A stretch of DNA of 64,000 nt. It comes from JAXLRU01 sp046330935 (lineage in GTDB: Bacteria; Actinomycetota; Actinomycetes; Actinomycetales; Kineosporiaceae). This document shows positions 46,645 through 53,760 of this stretch, one piece after another. Position numbers and translations under genes: made by a program. Numbering within the stretch: position 1 is the stretch's first letter; each line of letters starts with the position of its first letter. The stretch covers positions 83,071-147,070 of the forward strand of contig JAXLRU010000008.1 in the NCBI GenBank assembly GCA_046330935.1, in the 5' to 3' direction. The notes below the pieces were generated by a model that did not search any database, was not told the DNA's origin, and was given only the letters and a program-made list of their open reading frames with translations.

Positions 46645-48015
46645 TCAGGCGTTCTCGTCGGGCTGCTGCCCGCGCTCGCCGACGGCGCGCAGCAGGTTCG
46701 CCGCCTCGGGCCCGGAGCGCCGGGTCTGCGCCTGGCGCCGCAGCTCGCCGTCGACGAGGTCGTGGTCGAGGTCGAGGAAGGTCAGGTCGTCGAGCGCGTC
46801 GGCGACGGCGTCGGTGAACACCGCCCGCAGGGACGCCTTCGTGATCGGGCGCCCGCCCAGGCCGGCCACGACCGTCTGCACCCGCGGCGCCGGCGCGCCC
46901 GCCCCGCCCAGCGCCACCCGCAGCTCGGCCGAGACGATCCCGCCCACCCCGACGCTGAACGCCTTCTCGACGACGACGACCCGCCGCGCCCCGCGCAGGG
47001 CCTCGGCGAGCGCGGCCGCGGGGAACGGCCGGAAGGCGCCGAGCCCGAGCGCGCCGATCGCGACGCCGTCCGCGCGCAGCTCGTCGACGACGTCCTCGAT
47101 CGTGCCGAGGACCGAGCCGAGGGCGACGACGACGGTCTCGGCCGGTGCGTCGTCGTGCTCGCCGCCCGCCGCGACCCGGTAGGGGTGCAGCAGGCCCCCG
47201 CTGTCGCGGCCGAAGTGGGCTGCGAAGTCGGCGGCGACCTCCTCGATCAGGTCGAGGGCCTGCAGCTGCTTGTGGTGGGCCAGGTAGCGGACCTCGGTGA
47301 ACGCCTCCGGCCCGACCATCGCGCCGATCGAGACGGGGTCGGCGGGGTCGAGCACCTGCCGTGGGGAGAACCGGGGGAGGAACGCGTCGACGTCGTCCTG
47401 GCGCGGCAGGTCCACCCGCTCCACGGCGTGGGTGAGGACGAACCCGTCCATGCACACCATGACGGGCAGGCTCAGCTCCTCGGCGATCCGGTAGCCCTGC
47501 ACGTGCAGGTCGACGGCCTCCTGGTTGCTGCGGGCGTACAGCTGCAGCCAGCCCGAGTCGCGCTGGCTCATCGCGTCGGAGTGGTCGTTCCAGATGTTGA
47601 TCGGGGCGCCGATCGCGCGGTTGGCGACCGTCATGACGATCGGCAGGCCCAGGCCGGAGGCGTTGTAGACGGCCTCGACCATGTAGAGCAGGCCCTGGCT
47701 CGCCGTCGCCGTGTAGGTGCGGGCCCCGGCGGCGCTCGCGCCGATGCACACCGACATCGCCGCGAACTCGCTCTCGACGTTGAGGTACTCGCACGGCGTC
47801 AGCTCGCCCGAGTCCACCAGCTTCGACAGGCCCTCCACGATGTGCGTCTGCGGGCTGATCGGGTAGGCGCCGATCACCTCCGGTCGGCAGCGCGCCACGA
47901 CGGCGGCCACCGCCGCCGACCCCTCGATCTGGCGGACGTCGGGGCGCGGGCGCTCGGGGTGCACGCAGCCGTTCACCTGCGGGTCGAGCACGGCCGCGTC
48001 GGCGGGGTCGGGCAT
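46645..48015 (-). CDS. 2-oxoacid:ferredoxin oxidoreductase, alpha subunit
   Basis: A 456-residue PorA-type subunit. Domain I has G-A-Y-P-I-S-P-Q-T-H-I-V-E (about 49-61) and E-S-E-F-A-A-M-S-V-C-I-G-A-S-A-A-G-A-R (about 80-98), followed by TASQGLLYMVEAVYNASGLGLPIV. Domain II carries VVVALGSVLGTIEDVVDELRADG and VVVEKAFSVGVGG. These form the pyrimidine-binding and transketolase-C-like parts of the enzyme. The ATG at 48015 has a weak GGAG upstream. It lies between the gamma and beta genes of the operon. Confidence 0.88.
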   Translation of the reverse strand: MPDPADAAVLDPQVNGCVHPERPRPDVRQIEGSAAVAAVVARCRPEVIGAYPISPQTHIVEGLSKLVDSGELTPCEYLNVESEFAAMSVCIGASAAGARTYTATASQGLLYMVEAVYNASGLGLPIVMTVANRAIGAPINIWNDHSDAMSQRDSGWLQLYARSNQEAVDLHVQGYRIAEELSLPVMVCMDGFVLTHAVERVDLPRQDDVDAFLPRFSPRQVLDPADPVSIGAMVGPEAFTEVRYLAHHKQLQALDLIEEVAADFAAHFGRDSGGLLHPYRVAAGGEHDDAPAETVVVALGSVLGTIEDVVDELRADGVAIGALGLGAFRPFPAAALAEALRGARRVVVVEKAFSVGVGGIVSAELRVALGGAGAPAPRVQTVVAGLGGRPITKASLRAVFTDAVADALDDLTFLDLDHDLVDGELRRQAQTRRSGPEAANLLRAVGERGQQPDENA

Positions 48016-48075
48016 GGTCGATCTCCTCGGAGGGTCCTGCGGGACGGGCGGGTGCCCTGGCCGGATGCGGGCGGG

Positions 48076-48663
48076 TCAGCCGCGGGTGGCGGGGACGCCG
48101 GTAGTCGCGGCGAGCAGCGCGTGGGCGGCCGTCGCGGCGGCGACGTTGCGCTCGCCGATCTCGCCCGCCCACGTGCGGCGCACGGCCGCCCGGACGGAGG
48201 GCAGCCCCACGATCCCGGTGAGCGCGGCCAGGGCGGCGACGAGGACGGCGTTGGGCAGCGGCCGCCCGACGTGCTCGCGGGCGATCGCCGAGGCGTGCAG
48301 GCAGGCCAGGTGCCCCGCCGGGAGCTGCGCGGCCAGGCCCTCCAGCCCCAGGTCGGCCGGCGCGTGCTCGCTGTTGACCAGGACGAAGCCGGTCGGCACG
48401 AGCCCGTCGAGGACGCCCGGCTGGGCCACGAGGGTGGGGTCGGCGATCACCACGGCGTCGGGGGTGTCGATGGGTTCCCGCACCCGGATGGGCCGATCGT
48501 CGATGCGGCAGAACGAGACGACGGGCGCGCCCGTCCGCTCGGAGCCGAAGCTCGGGAACGCCTGGGCGTGGCGCCCCTCCAGGAACGCCGCCATCGCCAC
48601 CAGCTCGGCGGCCGTGACCACCCCTTGGCCTCCGCGGCCGTGAATGCGCAGCTGAAACACCAT
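48076..48663 (-). CDS. 2-oxoacid:ferredoxin oxidoreductase, gamma subunit
   Basis: A 195-residue gamma subunit, the first gene of the operon. It opens FQLRIHGRGGQGVVTAAELVAMAA, the family's G-R-G-G-Q-G motif, followed by FPSFGSERTGAPVVSFCRID and a strand/helix pattern with DAVVIADPTLV. The gamma part binds coenzyme A. The gene order gamma, alpha, beta and then a GltD-ferredoxin fusion makes a full electron path from 2-oxoacid to NAD(P)H or the reverse. GTG/ATG start at 48663 with GGAAGGGACG just upstream. Confidence 0.87.
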   Translation of the reverse strand: MVFQLRIHGRGGQGVVTAAELVAMAAFLEGRHAQAFPSFGSERTGAPVVSFCRIDDRPIRVREPIDTPDAVVIADPTLVAQPGVLDGLVPTGFVLVNSEHAPADLGLEGLAAQLPAGHLACLHASAIAREHVGRPLPNAVLVAALAALTGIVGLPSVRAAVRRTWAGEIGERNVAAATAAHALLAATTGVPATRG

Positions 48664-48795
48664 CGTCCCTTCCGCTGGGCGGCAGGAGGACCTGTCACCT
48701 GATCGCCGACCGTAGGGGCGGGGGGTCCGGCGGGCGTGGGCCGTTCGTCCCTCGCGCGGGGGCGCGGGCGCGTGGGCGTGCGGCTGTGCGGCGGC

Positions 48796-49740
48796 TCAGC
48801 GACGGCGCAGGCGGGCCAGCTCGGCGTCGAGCCCGTCGAGCAACAGTCGTAGCCCGAGCTCGAAGAGTGCGTCGAGATCCATGTCGGGCTCGTGCTCGGG
48901 GGAGGCGGCCCTGGTCAGCAGGGGGAACCGCAGGCCCGAGGCCCCGGCGGCCGCCGCGAACTCGGCCTCGTGCCGGCGCATCCACTCCTCGCTGGTCAGA
49001 CCCGTGTGCTGCTGCTGCTCCAGCTCGCTCTCGAGCTTGACGCCCATCCCGTGCACGTAGCCGGCGACGACGACCGCCAGCTGCAGCTGGTCGGCGGGGC
49101 CCACTCCCTCGGCGTCCAGGGCCGACATCAGCCACTCCGTCCACGCCATCGCGCGCGGTGCCATGACGGGGCGGGTGAACGACATCGTCGCCGCGACCCA
49201 GGGGTGGCGGCGGTGCAGCTCCCACTGGCGGCGCGCGGCCAGCTCCATCGCCTCGCGCCAGCCGCGGGGCCGCGGCGGCAGCGGCATCCGGCCGAACACC
49301 TCGTCGGACATGAGCAGGACCAGCATGTCCTTGCTCGGCACGAACCGGTACACCGACATCGTGGGCAGGCCGAGCTCGGTGGCGATCCGCCGGATCGTGA
49401 GCGCCCCCATCCCCTCGGTGTCGGCGATCCGGACGGCGGTGGCCACGACGTCGGCGGTGCTCACCTCGCCGGTGGGGGCGGCCGCCGCGCCGCGTCGTGA
49501 CGGCGTGGCGGTGCGGCGCGCCGCGACGACCGTGCCGATGCCCGGGCGGACGTCGGTGAGGCCGCGGGTGCGCAGGTCGGCGAGGACCTTCGTGGCCGTC
49601 GCCAGGGCGATGCCGTGCTGCCGGCACAGCGCGCGGGCCGAGGGCAGGGCGTCCCCGGGGAGCAGCTCGCCGCCGTCGATCCGCGCGGCGAGGTCGTCGG
49701 CGATGCGGCGGGAGACGGGCGGGGACGCGGGGGTCGGCAC
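48796..49740 (-). CDS. GntR-TetR fusion transcriptional regulator
   Basis: A 314-residue protein with two DNA-binding domains. Residues about 8-70 are a GntR winged helix (SRRIADDLAARIDGGELLPGDALPSARALCRQHGIALATATKVLADLRTRG style). Residues about 95-145 are a TetR helix-turn-helix (VVATAVRIADTEGMGALTIRRIATELGLPTMSVYRFVPSKDML), followed by a TetR_C-like ligand domain to the end. Such hybrids are known in actinobacteria beside drug-export genes. It is divergent from the DrrAB-like exporter. GTACTAGTAC 9 bp before its GTG start is a likely operator, suggesting self-control. Confidence 0.85.
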   Translation of the reverse strand: MPTPASPPVSRRIADDLAARIDGGELLPGDALPSARALCRQHGIALATATKVLADLRTRGLTDVRPGIGTVVAARRTATPSRRGAAAAPTGEVSTADVVATAVRIADTEGMGALTIRRIATELGLPTMSVYRFVPSKDMLVLLMSDEVFGRMPLPPRPRGWREAMELAARRQWELHRRHPWVAATMSFTRPVMAPRAMAWTEWLMSALDAEGVGPADQLQLAVVVAGYVHGMGVKLESELEQQQHTGLTSEEWMRRHEAEFAAAAGASGLRFPLLTRAASPEHEPDMDLDALFELGLRLLLDGLDAELARLRRR

Positions 49741-49749
49741 GGCGTCACC

Positions 49750-49759
49750 GTACTAGTAC
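49750..49759. promoter_or_regulatory. Palindrome GTACTAGTAC near the GntR-TetR start
   Basis: This perfect 10-bp palindrome lies 9 bp upstream of the regulator's GTG. Its G-T-A-C ... G-T-A-C form resembles GntR-type operators. TACTAG within it could also serve as -10. Confidence 0.5.
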
Positions 49760-49890
49760 AGCTCGGCAGGGGGAAGCGGTCCCGATGGTGCTGCTCGGCA
49801 TGGGGCCAGGGGAGGCGTCGCCGCTGGTCACCGACGAGGCGAGCGGCCAGGAACCCCTGGTGGCGGGGCCGCACCCGCACGCGTCCCGCC

Positions 49891-49902
49891 CAGGTGTATC
49901 GC
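49891..49902. promoter_or_regulatory. Left arm of a distant inverted repeat (CAGGTGTATCGC)
   Basis: These 12 bases recur exactly, in inverse orientation, at 49965-49976. The centres are 74 bp apart, seven helical turns. The rest of the 268-bp gap 49741-50008 holds no gene. Confidence 0.55.
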
Positions 49903-49964
49903 GTCGAGCGCAGCACGTCCTTGCTGCCCGAGAGAGAAAACACCTAGCGTCCCCGTACGACGTA

Positions 49965-49976
49965 GCGATACACCTG
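49965..49976. promoter_or_regulatory. Right arm of the inverted repeat (GCGATACACCTG), before the ABC exporter
   Basis: This arm ends 32 bp before the ATG of the ABC ATPase gene, so it probably overlaps or follows that gene's promoter. TACGACGTA (49956-49964), a small palindrome, adjoins it. It is a candidate second site for the fusion regulator, allowing DNA looping. Confidence 0.55.
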
Positions 49977-50008
49977 AGGCCCGGCGATCAGGGCGCGGAG
50001 GAGAACCC

Positions 50009-51040
50009 ATGACGACGACGGCACGCCTCGACCCGCCACCCGACCCGCACCCCCTGCCCGCCCGCACCGTCGCCGAGGACCGCGAGGGAGACGCTGTACG
50101 AGGCGCACCGGCGATCGAGGTGCGCGGCCTGCGCAAGAGCTACGGCACCACGCCGGTCCTCGACGGGCTCGACCTCACCGTCGCCCCCGGCAGGGTGACG
50201 GTGCTGCTCGGCCCCAACGGCGCGGGCAAGACCACCACGGTCCGGGTCCTCGCCACCCTCCTCGCACCCGACGCCGGCACCGCCCGGGTGTCCGGGTACG
50301 ACGTCGTCCGCGAGCGCCGCGAGGTCCGCCGCAGGCTCAGCCTCACGGGCCAGGCCACGACGGTCGACGCCCAGCTCACGGGCGAGGAGAACCTGCGCGT
50401 CGTGGCCCGCCTCGCCGGCCTCGGCCGCCGCGACGCCCGCCGCCGCACGCGGGAGCTGCTCGCCCAGGTGGGGCTGGACGAGGCCGGCGGGCGCCGCGTG
50501 GCCGCCTACTCCGGCGGCATGCGGCGGCGGCTCGACCTGGCACTCGGCCTCGTCACCGTCCCGGAGGTGATGCTCCTCGACGAGCCGACGACCGGCCTGG
50601 ACCCCCGCAGCCGGCACGAGCTGTGGCGGGCCGTGGAGGAGCTGGCCCGGGCGGGCACCACGGTCCTGCTCACCACGCAGTACCTGGAGGAGGCCGACCG
50701 CCTCGCCGGGCACGTCGCCGTCCTCGACCGCGGCCGGATCGTCGCCGAGGGCACGCCCGCCCAGCTCAAGCACCGGGTGGCCCCCCGACGCCTCGTCCTC
50801 ACCCTGGCCGGGCCGCGCGCCCACGCCGACGCCGTCGCCGCGCTCGGCGACGCCGTCCTCGCCGCCGACCCCGCGGCCCTGACCGTCTCCGTCCCCGGCG
50901 GCCTCACCGCCCCCGAGCTGCGGGCGCTGCTCGACCGCGTCGACCCCGCGCGCACCGGCGTCACCGCCTTCGACGACCACGAGGCCAGCCTCGACGAGGT
51001 GTTCCTCGCCCTCACGAGCCCCACGGGAGCCCGCTCATGA
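50009..51040 (+). CDS. DrrA-like ABC exporter ATPase
   Basis: A 343-residue ATPase with an unusual 35-residue Pro-rich N-terminal extension. Walker A GPNGAGKTT (about 69-77), signature YSGGMRRRL in the drug-exporter form, Walker B VMLLDEPT, and the DRRA family end with TQYLEEADRLAG, EGTPAQLK and EVFLALT. It powers export by the permease encoded next (ATGA overlap). The substrate is probably a lipophilic drug or antibiotic, by family. ATG 50009 has GGAGGAGAA upstream. Control by the divergent GntR-TetR protein is likely. Confidence 0.87.
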   Translation: MTTTARLDPPPDPHPLPARTVAEDREGDAVRGAPAIEVRGLRKSYGTTPVLDGLDLTVAPGRVTVLLGPNGAGKTTTVRVLATLLAPDAGTARVSGYDVVRERREVRRRLSLTGQATTVDAQLTGEENLRVVARLAGLGRRDARRRTRELLAQVGLDEAGGRRVAAYSGGMRRRLDLALGLVTVPEVMLLDEPTTGLDPRSRHELWRAVEELARAGTTVLLTTQYLEEADRLAGHVAVLDRGRIVAEGTPAQLKHRVAPRRLVLTLAGPRAHADAVAALGDAVLAADPAALTVSVPGGLTAPELRALLDRVDPARTGVTAFDDHEASLDEVFLALTSPTGARS

Positions 51041-51807
51041 CCACCCTCGCCGTCCTCACCGGCCGCTCCGCGCGCCTGGGCCTGCGCAGCGTGGACGGGC
51101 TGATCACCGCCCTCGTCCTGCCCGTCGTCATCCTGCTCGTGTTCGTCGAGCTCTTCGGCGGGGCGCTCGACACGCGCTCGACGTCGTCCTACGCCACGTT
51201 CGTCGTGCCCGGCATCATCGCGATCACCGCCGGCTTCGGCGTCGGGACGTCGGCGGTGACCGTCTGCCAGGACGTCACGTCGGGGGTGATCGACCGGCTG
51301 CGGACCCTCGACGTCGGCGCAGGGGCGCTGCTCGCCTCGCACGTCGCCACGGCCGTCGCCCGCAACCTCGCCTCGACCGCCCTGGTGGTCCTCGCGGGGC
51401 TCGCCGTCGGGTTCCGGCCCCACGCGGGGATCGGCGCGTGGCTGCTGGCCGGGCTGGTCCTCACCGCCTACCTGCACGCCCTCACCTGGGTGGCGGCCTG
51501 CGCGGGTGCGGCGGCGCGGTCGGTGGAGGCGGCGGGCGGCGCGACGTTCGCGCTGATGTTCCTCGCCTACCCCTCCAGCGCGGTCGTGCCGGTCGAGACG
51601 ATGCCGGGCTGGCTGCAGGGGTTCGCCGCCCACCAGCCCGTCACCCCGGTGGTGGACTCCGTGCGGGGGCTGCTCACCGGCGCCCCGATGGGGGAGGTGA
51701 CGGGCACACTCGTCACCGCGCTGGCCTGGTGCGCCGCGATCGCCGTCGTGGCGGGGGGTGTCAGCCGCGTCGTCCTCGCCCGGCGGCTTGACGGGCCTGG
51801 CGCCTGA
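51037..51807 (+). CDS. DrrB-like ABC exporter permease
   Basis: A 256-residue ABC-2 type permease with six membrane helices. It has TALVLPVVILLVFVELFGG in helix 1, the YATFVVPGIIAITAGFG helix, the charged loop with VCQDVTSGVIDRLRTL (the coupling helix that meets the ATPase), and the closing PVTPVVDSVRGLLTG before the last helix. It forms the membrane path for the DrrA-like ATPase. The ATG overlaps the ATPase stop by 4 bp. The stop codon lies in the stem of a hairpin shared with the convergent operon. Confidence 0.85.
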   Translation: MTTLAVLTGRSARLGLRSVDGLITALVLPVVILLVFVELFGGALDTRSTSSYATFVVPGIIAITAGFGVGTSAVTVCQDVTSGVIDRLRTLDVGAGALLASHVATAVARNLASTALVVLAGLAVGFRPHAGIGAWLLAGLVLTAYLHALTWVAACAGAAARSVEAAGGATFALMFLAYPSSAVVPVETMPGWLQGFAAHQPVTPVVDSVRGLLTGAPMGEVTGTLVTALAWCAAIAVVAGGVSRVVLARRLDGPGA

Positions 51808-51822
51808 CGCACGTCAGGCGCC
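51799..51822. terminator. Bidirectional hairpin terminator between two ABC operons
   Basis: GGCGCCTGACG (51799-51809) and CGTCAGGCGCC (51812-51822) are perfect 11-bp arms around CA. Both stop codons, TGA at 51805-51807 and the minus-strand TGA at 51814-51816, lie within the stem, so one hairpin ends both convergent transcripts. Confidence 0.75.
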
Positions 51823-52527
51823 CGTGTCCTCCACGAGCGCGCCGTCGGCGAGGCGGATCAGGCGGTCGGCGCGCTCCATCAGGGACGGGTCGTGGGTGGA
51901 GATGATCGCGGTCATCCCCTCGGAGCGGACGACGTGGTGCAGCAGGTCCATCACCGCTCGGCCGGTCTCGTGGTCGAGCTGGCCCGTCGGCTCGTCGGCG
52001 ATGAGCAGGCGGGGGGAGTTGGCGAGTGCCCGGGCGATGGCCACCCGCTGCTGCTGGCCGCCCGACAGCTCGGCGGGGCGCTGCTGGGCGTGCCCCGACA
52101 GCCCCACCATGTCCAGCAGCTCCGCCACCCGGGCCTCGCGGGTGGCGGGGTCGGTGCGGCGCAGGCGCATCGGCAGGCCCACGTTCTCGGCGGCCGACAG
52201 CATCGGCACCAGCCCGAATGTCTGGAACACGAACGCGAGGGTGTCGCGGCGCAGGTCCGACAGGCCGTCGTCGTCGAGGTCCCCGACCACGGTGCCGTCG
52301 ACGACGCAGCGGCCGGTGTCGGGCCGGTCCAGGCCGCCGATGCAGTTGAGCAGCGTGGTCTTGCCCGATCCCGAGCGGCCGACCAGCGCCACGAGCTGCC
52401 CCGAGGCGACGCTGAAGTAGATGTCGCGCAGGGCGTGCACGGCGGCGTCGCCGCTGCCGTAGGTGCGGCCCACGTCGCTGACCGAGACCATCGTCGCGAC
52501 GGCGGCGGGGGAGGCATGGAGGTTCAT
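51814..52527 (-). CDS. ABC ATPase of the MacB/LolD type
   Basis: A 237-residue ATPase: Walker A GRSGSGKTT (50-58), Q-loop VFQTFGLVPML, signature LSGGQQQ (154-160), Walker B LLIADEP (174-180), H-loop ISTHDP. The family (MacB, LolD, FtsE-like) works with FtsX-type permeases by mechanotransmission rather than by direct substrate passage. It is the last gene of a minus-strand operon with two ATPases and four permease genes, overlapping the first ATPase gene by ATGA. Which ATPase serves which permease pair cannot be told. Confidence 0.88.
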   Translation of the reverse strand: MNLHASPAAVATMVSVSDVGRTYGSGDAAVHALRDIYFSVASGQLVALVGRSGSGKTTLLNCIGGLDRPDTGRCVVDGTVVGDLDDDGLSDLRRDTLAFVFQTFGLVPMLSAAENVGLPMRLRRTDPATREARVAELLDMVGLSGHAQQRPAELSGGQQQRVAIARALANSPRLLIADEPTGQLDHETGRAVMDLLHHVVRSEGMTAIISTHDPSLMERADRLIRLADGALVEDTGA

Positions 52528-53756
52528 CGCTCGTCTCCGGGGGGCGGGGCGAAGTCGGCGGGGTCGGACGCCGGGGCGGCGGCGGGGGGAGCCGGGGCCG
52601 CGGTGGGAGGGGGAGCAGCGGCGGGCGCCGCCCAGGGGTCGACGGGGTCGGGTTCGGCCGCGGGGGCGGGCAGGGGACGCCGCGGGGCGCCGTCGGGCCA
52701 GACCCCCACGTGGTCGGACTCCAGCTCCAACCGCACCCGGTCGCGCAGCGCGAGGGCCATCCGGTACTCGCGGGGCAGCTGGACGCGCCCGGCCCGGTCG
52801 AGGACGGCGTACTCCTCGGCGACCACGGAGGACTCGCCGTGCTCGTCGACCTCGGTGCGCCGCAGCGTCTCGGAGGACGTGCGCCCGTCGCGGATGGCGA
52901 TGGTGCGCTGGACCTGCTCGGACACCGCGCCGTCGTGGGTGACGATGACGACCGTCGCGCCCAGCTCGGTGTTGGCGGCGCGCAGGGCGGCGAACACGTC
53001 GGCGCCGGTGGCGCTGTCGAGCTCACCGGTGGGCTCGTCGGCGAAGAGCACCTTCGGCTGGTTGGCCAGCGCCACGGCGATCGCCACGCGCTGCTGCTCA
53101 CCACCCGACATCTGCGCGGGACGCCGGTGCGTGCAGTGCGCCACGCCGAGGGCCTCCAGCAGCTCGGCGACGCGCGCGGCGCGCTTCTTGCGGGGGGCGC
53201 CGGAGAAGGCCAGGGGCATCATCACGTTGTCGGCGGCGGTGAGGTACGGCAGCAGGTTGCGGCCGGTCTGCTGCCAGATGAAGCCGACGACGCTGCGCCG
53301 GTAGGTGAGGCGGTCGGCAGCGCTCATCCGCAGCAGGTCCCAGTCGGCCACGCGCGCCCGCCCGGCGGTCGGCACGTCGAGCCCCGACAGCACGTTGAGC
53401 AGGGTCGACTTGCCCGACCCCGAGGCGCCGACGATGGCGACCATCTCCCCGGGCATCACCAGCAGGTCCAGGCCCTGCAGGGCCTGCACCTCGATGGAGT
53501 CCACCTGGTAGATCCGGACCAGGTTGTCGCAGACGATCAGCGCCTCCGCGCCGTACTCGCCCCCACGCCGCGGCCCGCTCGGCGCGGGCACCGGCACAGG
53601 CGCGGGCACCGGCCCCGCGGGGGGTCGCTCACCCGCCGCTCGTGCCGCGGGCGCGTCCACGGGCCCCGGCGCCGCGCGCCGTCCCGACCGACGGCCCTGC
53701 CCGCCGTCGTCACCGCCCACGACGAACGTGCCGAGGTCGTTCTCGTCGTCGCCCAT
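52524..53756 (-). CDS. MacB-type ABC ATPase with a C-terminal AbrB-like hairpin domain
   Basis: A 410-residue ATPase, far longer than its sister. Residues 1-70 are disordered and Pro-rich. Walker A is GASGSGKST (110-118), signature MSGGEQQ (216-222), Walker B VLFADEP (236-242), H-loop VTHD. After residue 312 comes EEYAVLDRAGRVQLPREYRM ... RVRLELESDHVGVWP (314-355), which has the swapped-hairpin pattern of AbrB/SpoVT and MraZ (x-D-x-x-G-R-V-x-L-P). In AbrB this fold dimerises and binds DNA; here it may dimerise the ATPases. A Pro/Ala tail ends the protein. GAGGAGGTG precedes its ATG. Confidence 0.83.
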   Translation of the reverse strand: MGDDENDLGTFVVGGDDGGQGRRSGRRAAPGPVDAPAARAAGERPPAGPVPAPVPVPAPSGPRRGGEYGAEALIVCDNLVRIYQVDSIEVQALQGLDLLVMPGEMVAIVGASGSGKSTLLNVLSGLDVPTAGRARVADWDLLRMSAADRLTYRRSVVGFIWQQTGRNLLPYLTAADNVMMPLAFSGAPRKKRAARVAELLEALGVAHCTHRRPAQMSGGEQQRVAIAVALANQPKVLFADEPTGELDSATGADVFAALRAANTELGATVVIVTHDGAVSEQVQRTIAIRDGRTSSETLRRTEVDEHGESSVVAEEYAVLDRAGRVQLPREYRMALALRDRVRLELESDHVGVWPDGAPRRPLPAPAAEPDPVDPWAAPAAAPPPTAAPAPPAAAPASDPADFAPPPGDER

Positions 53757-53760
53757 CAGG

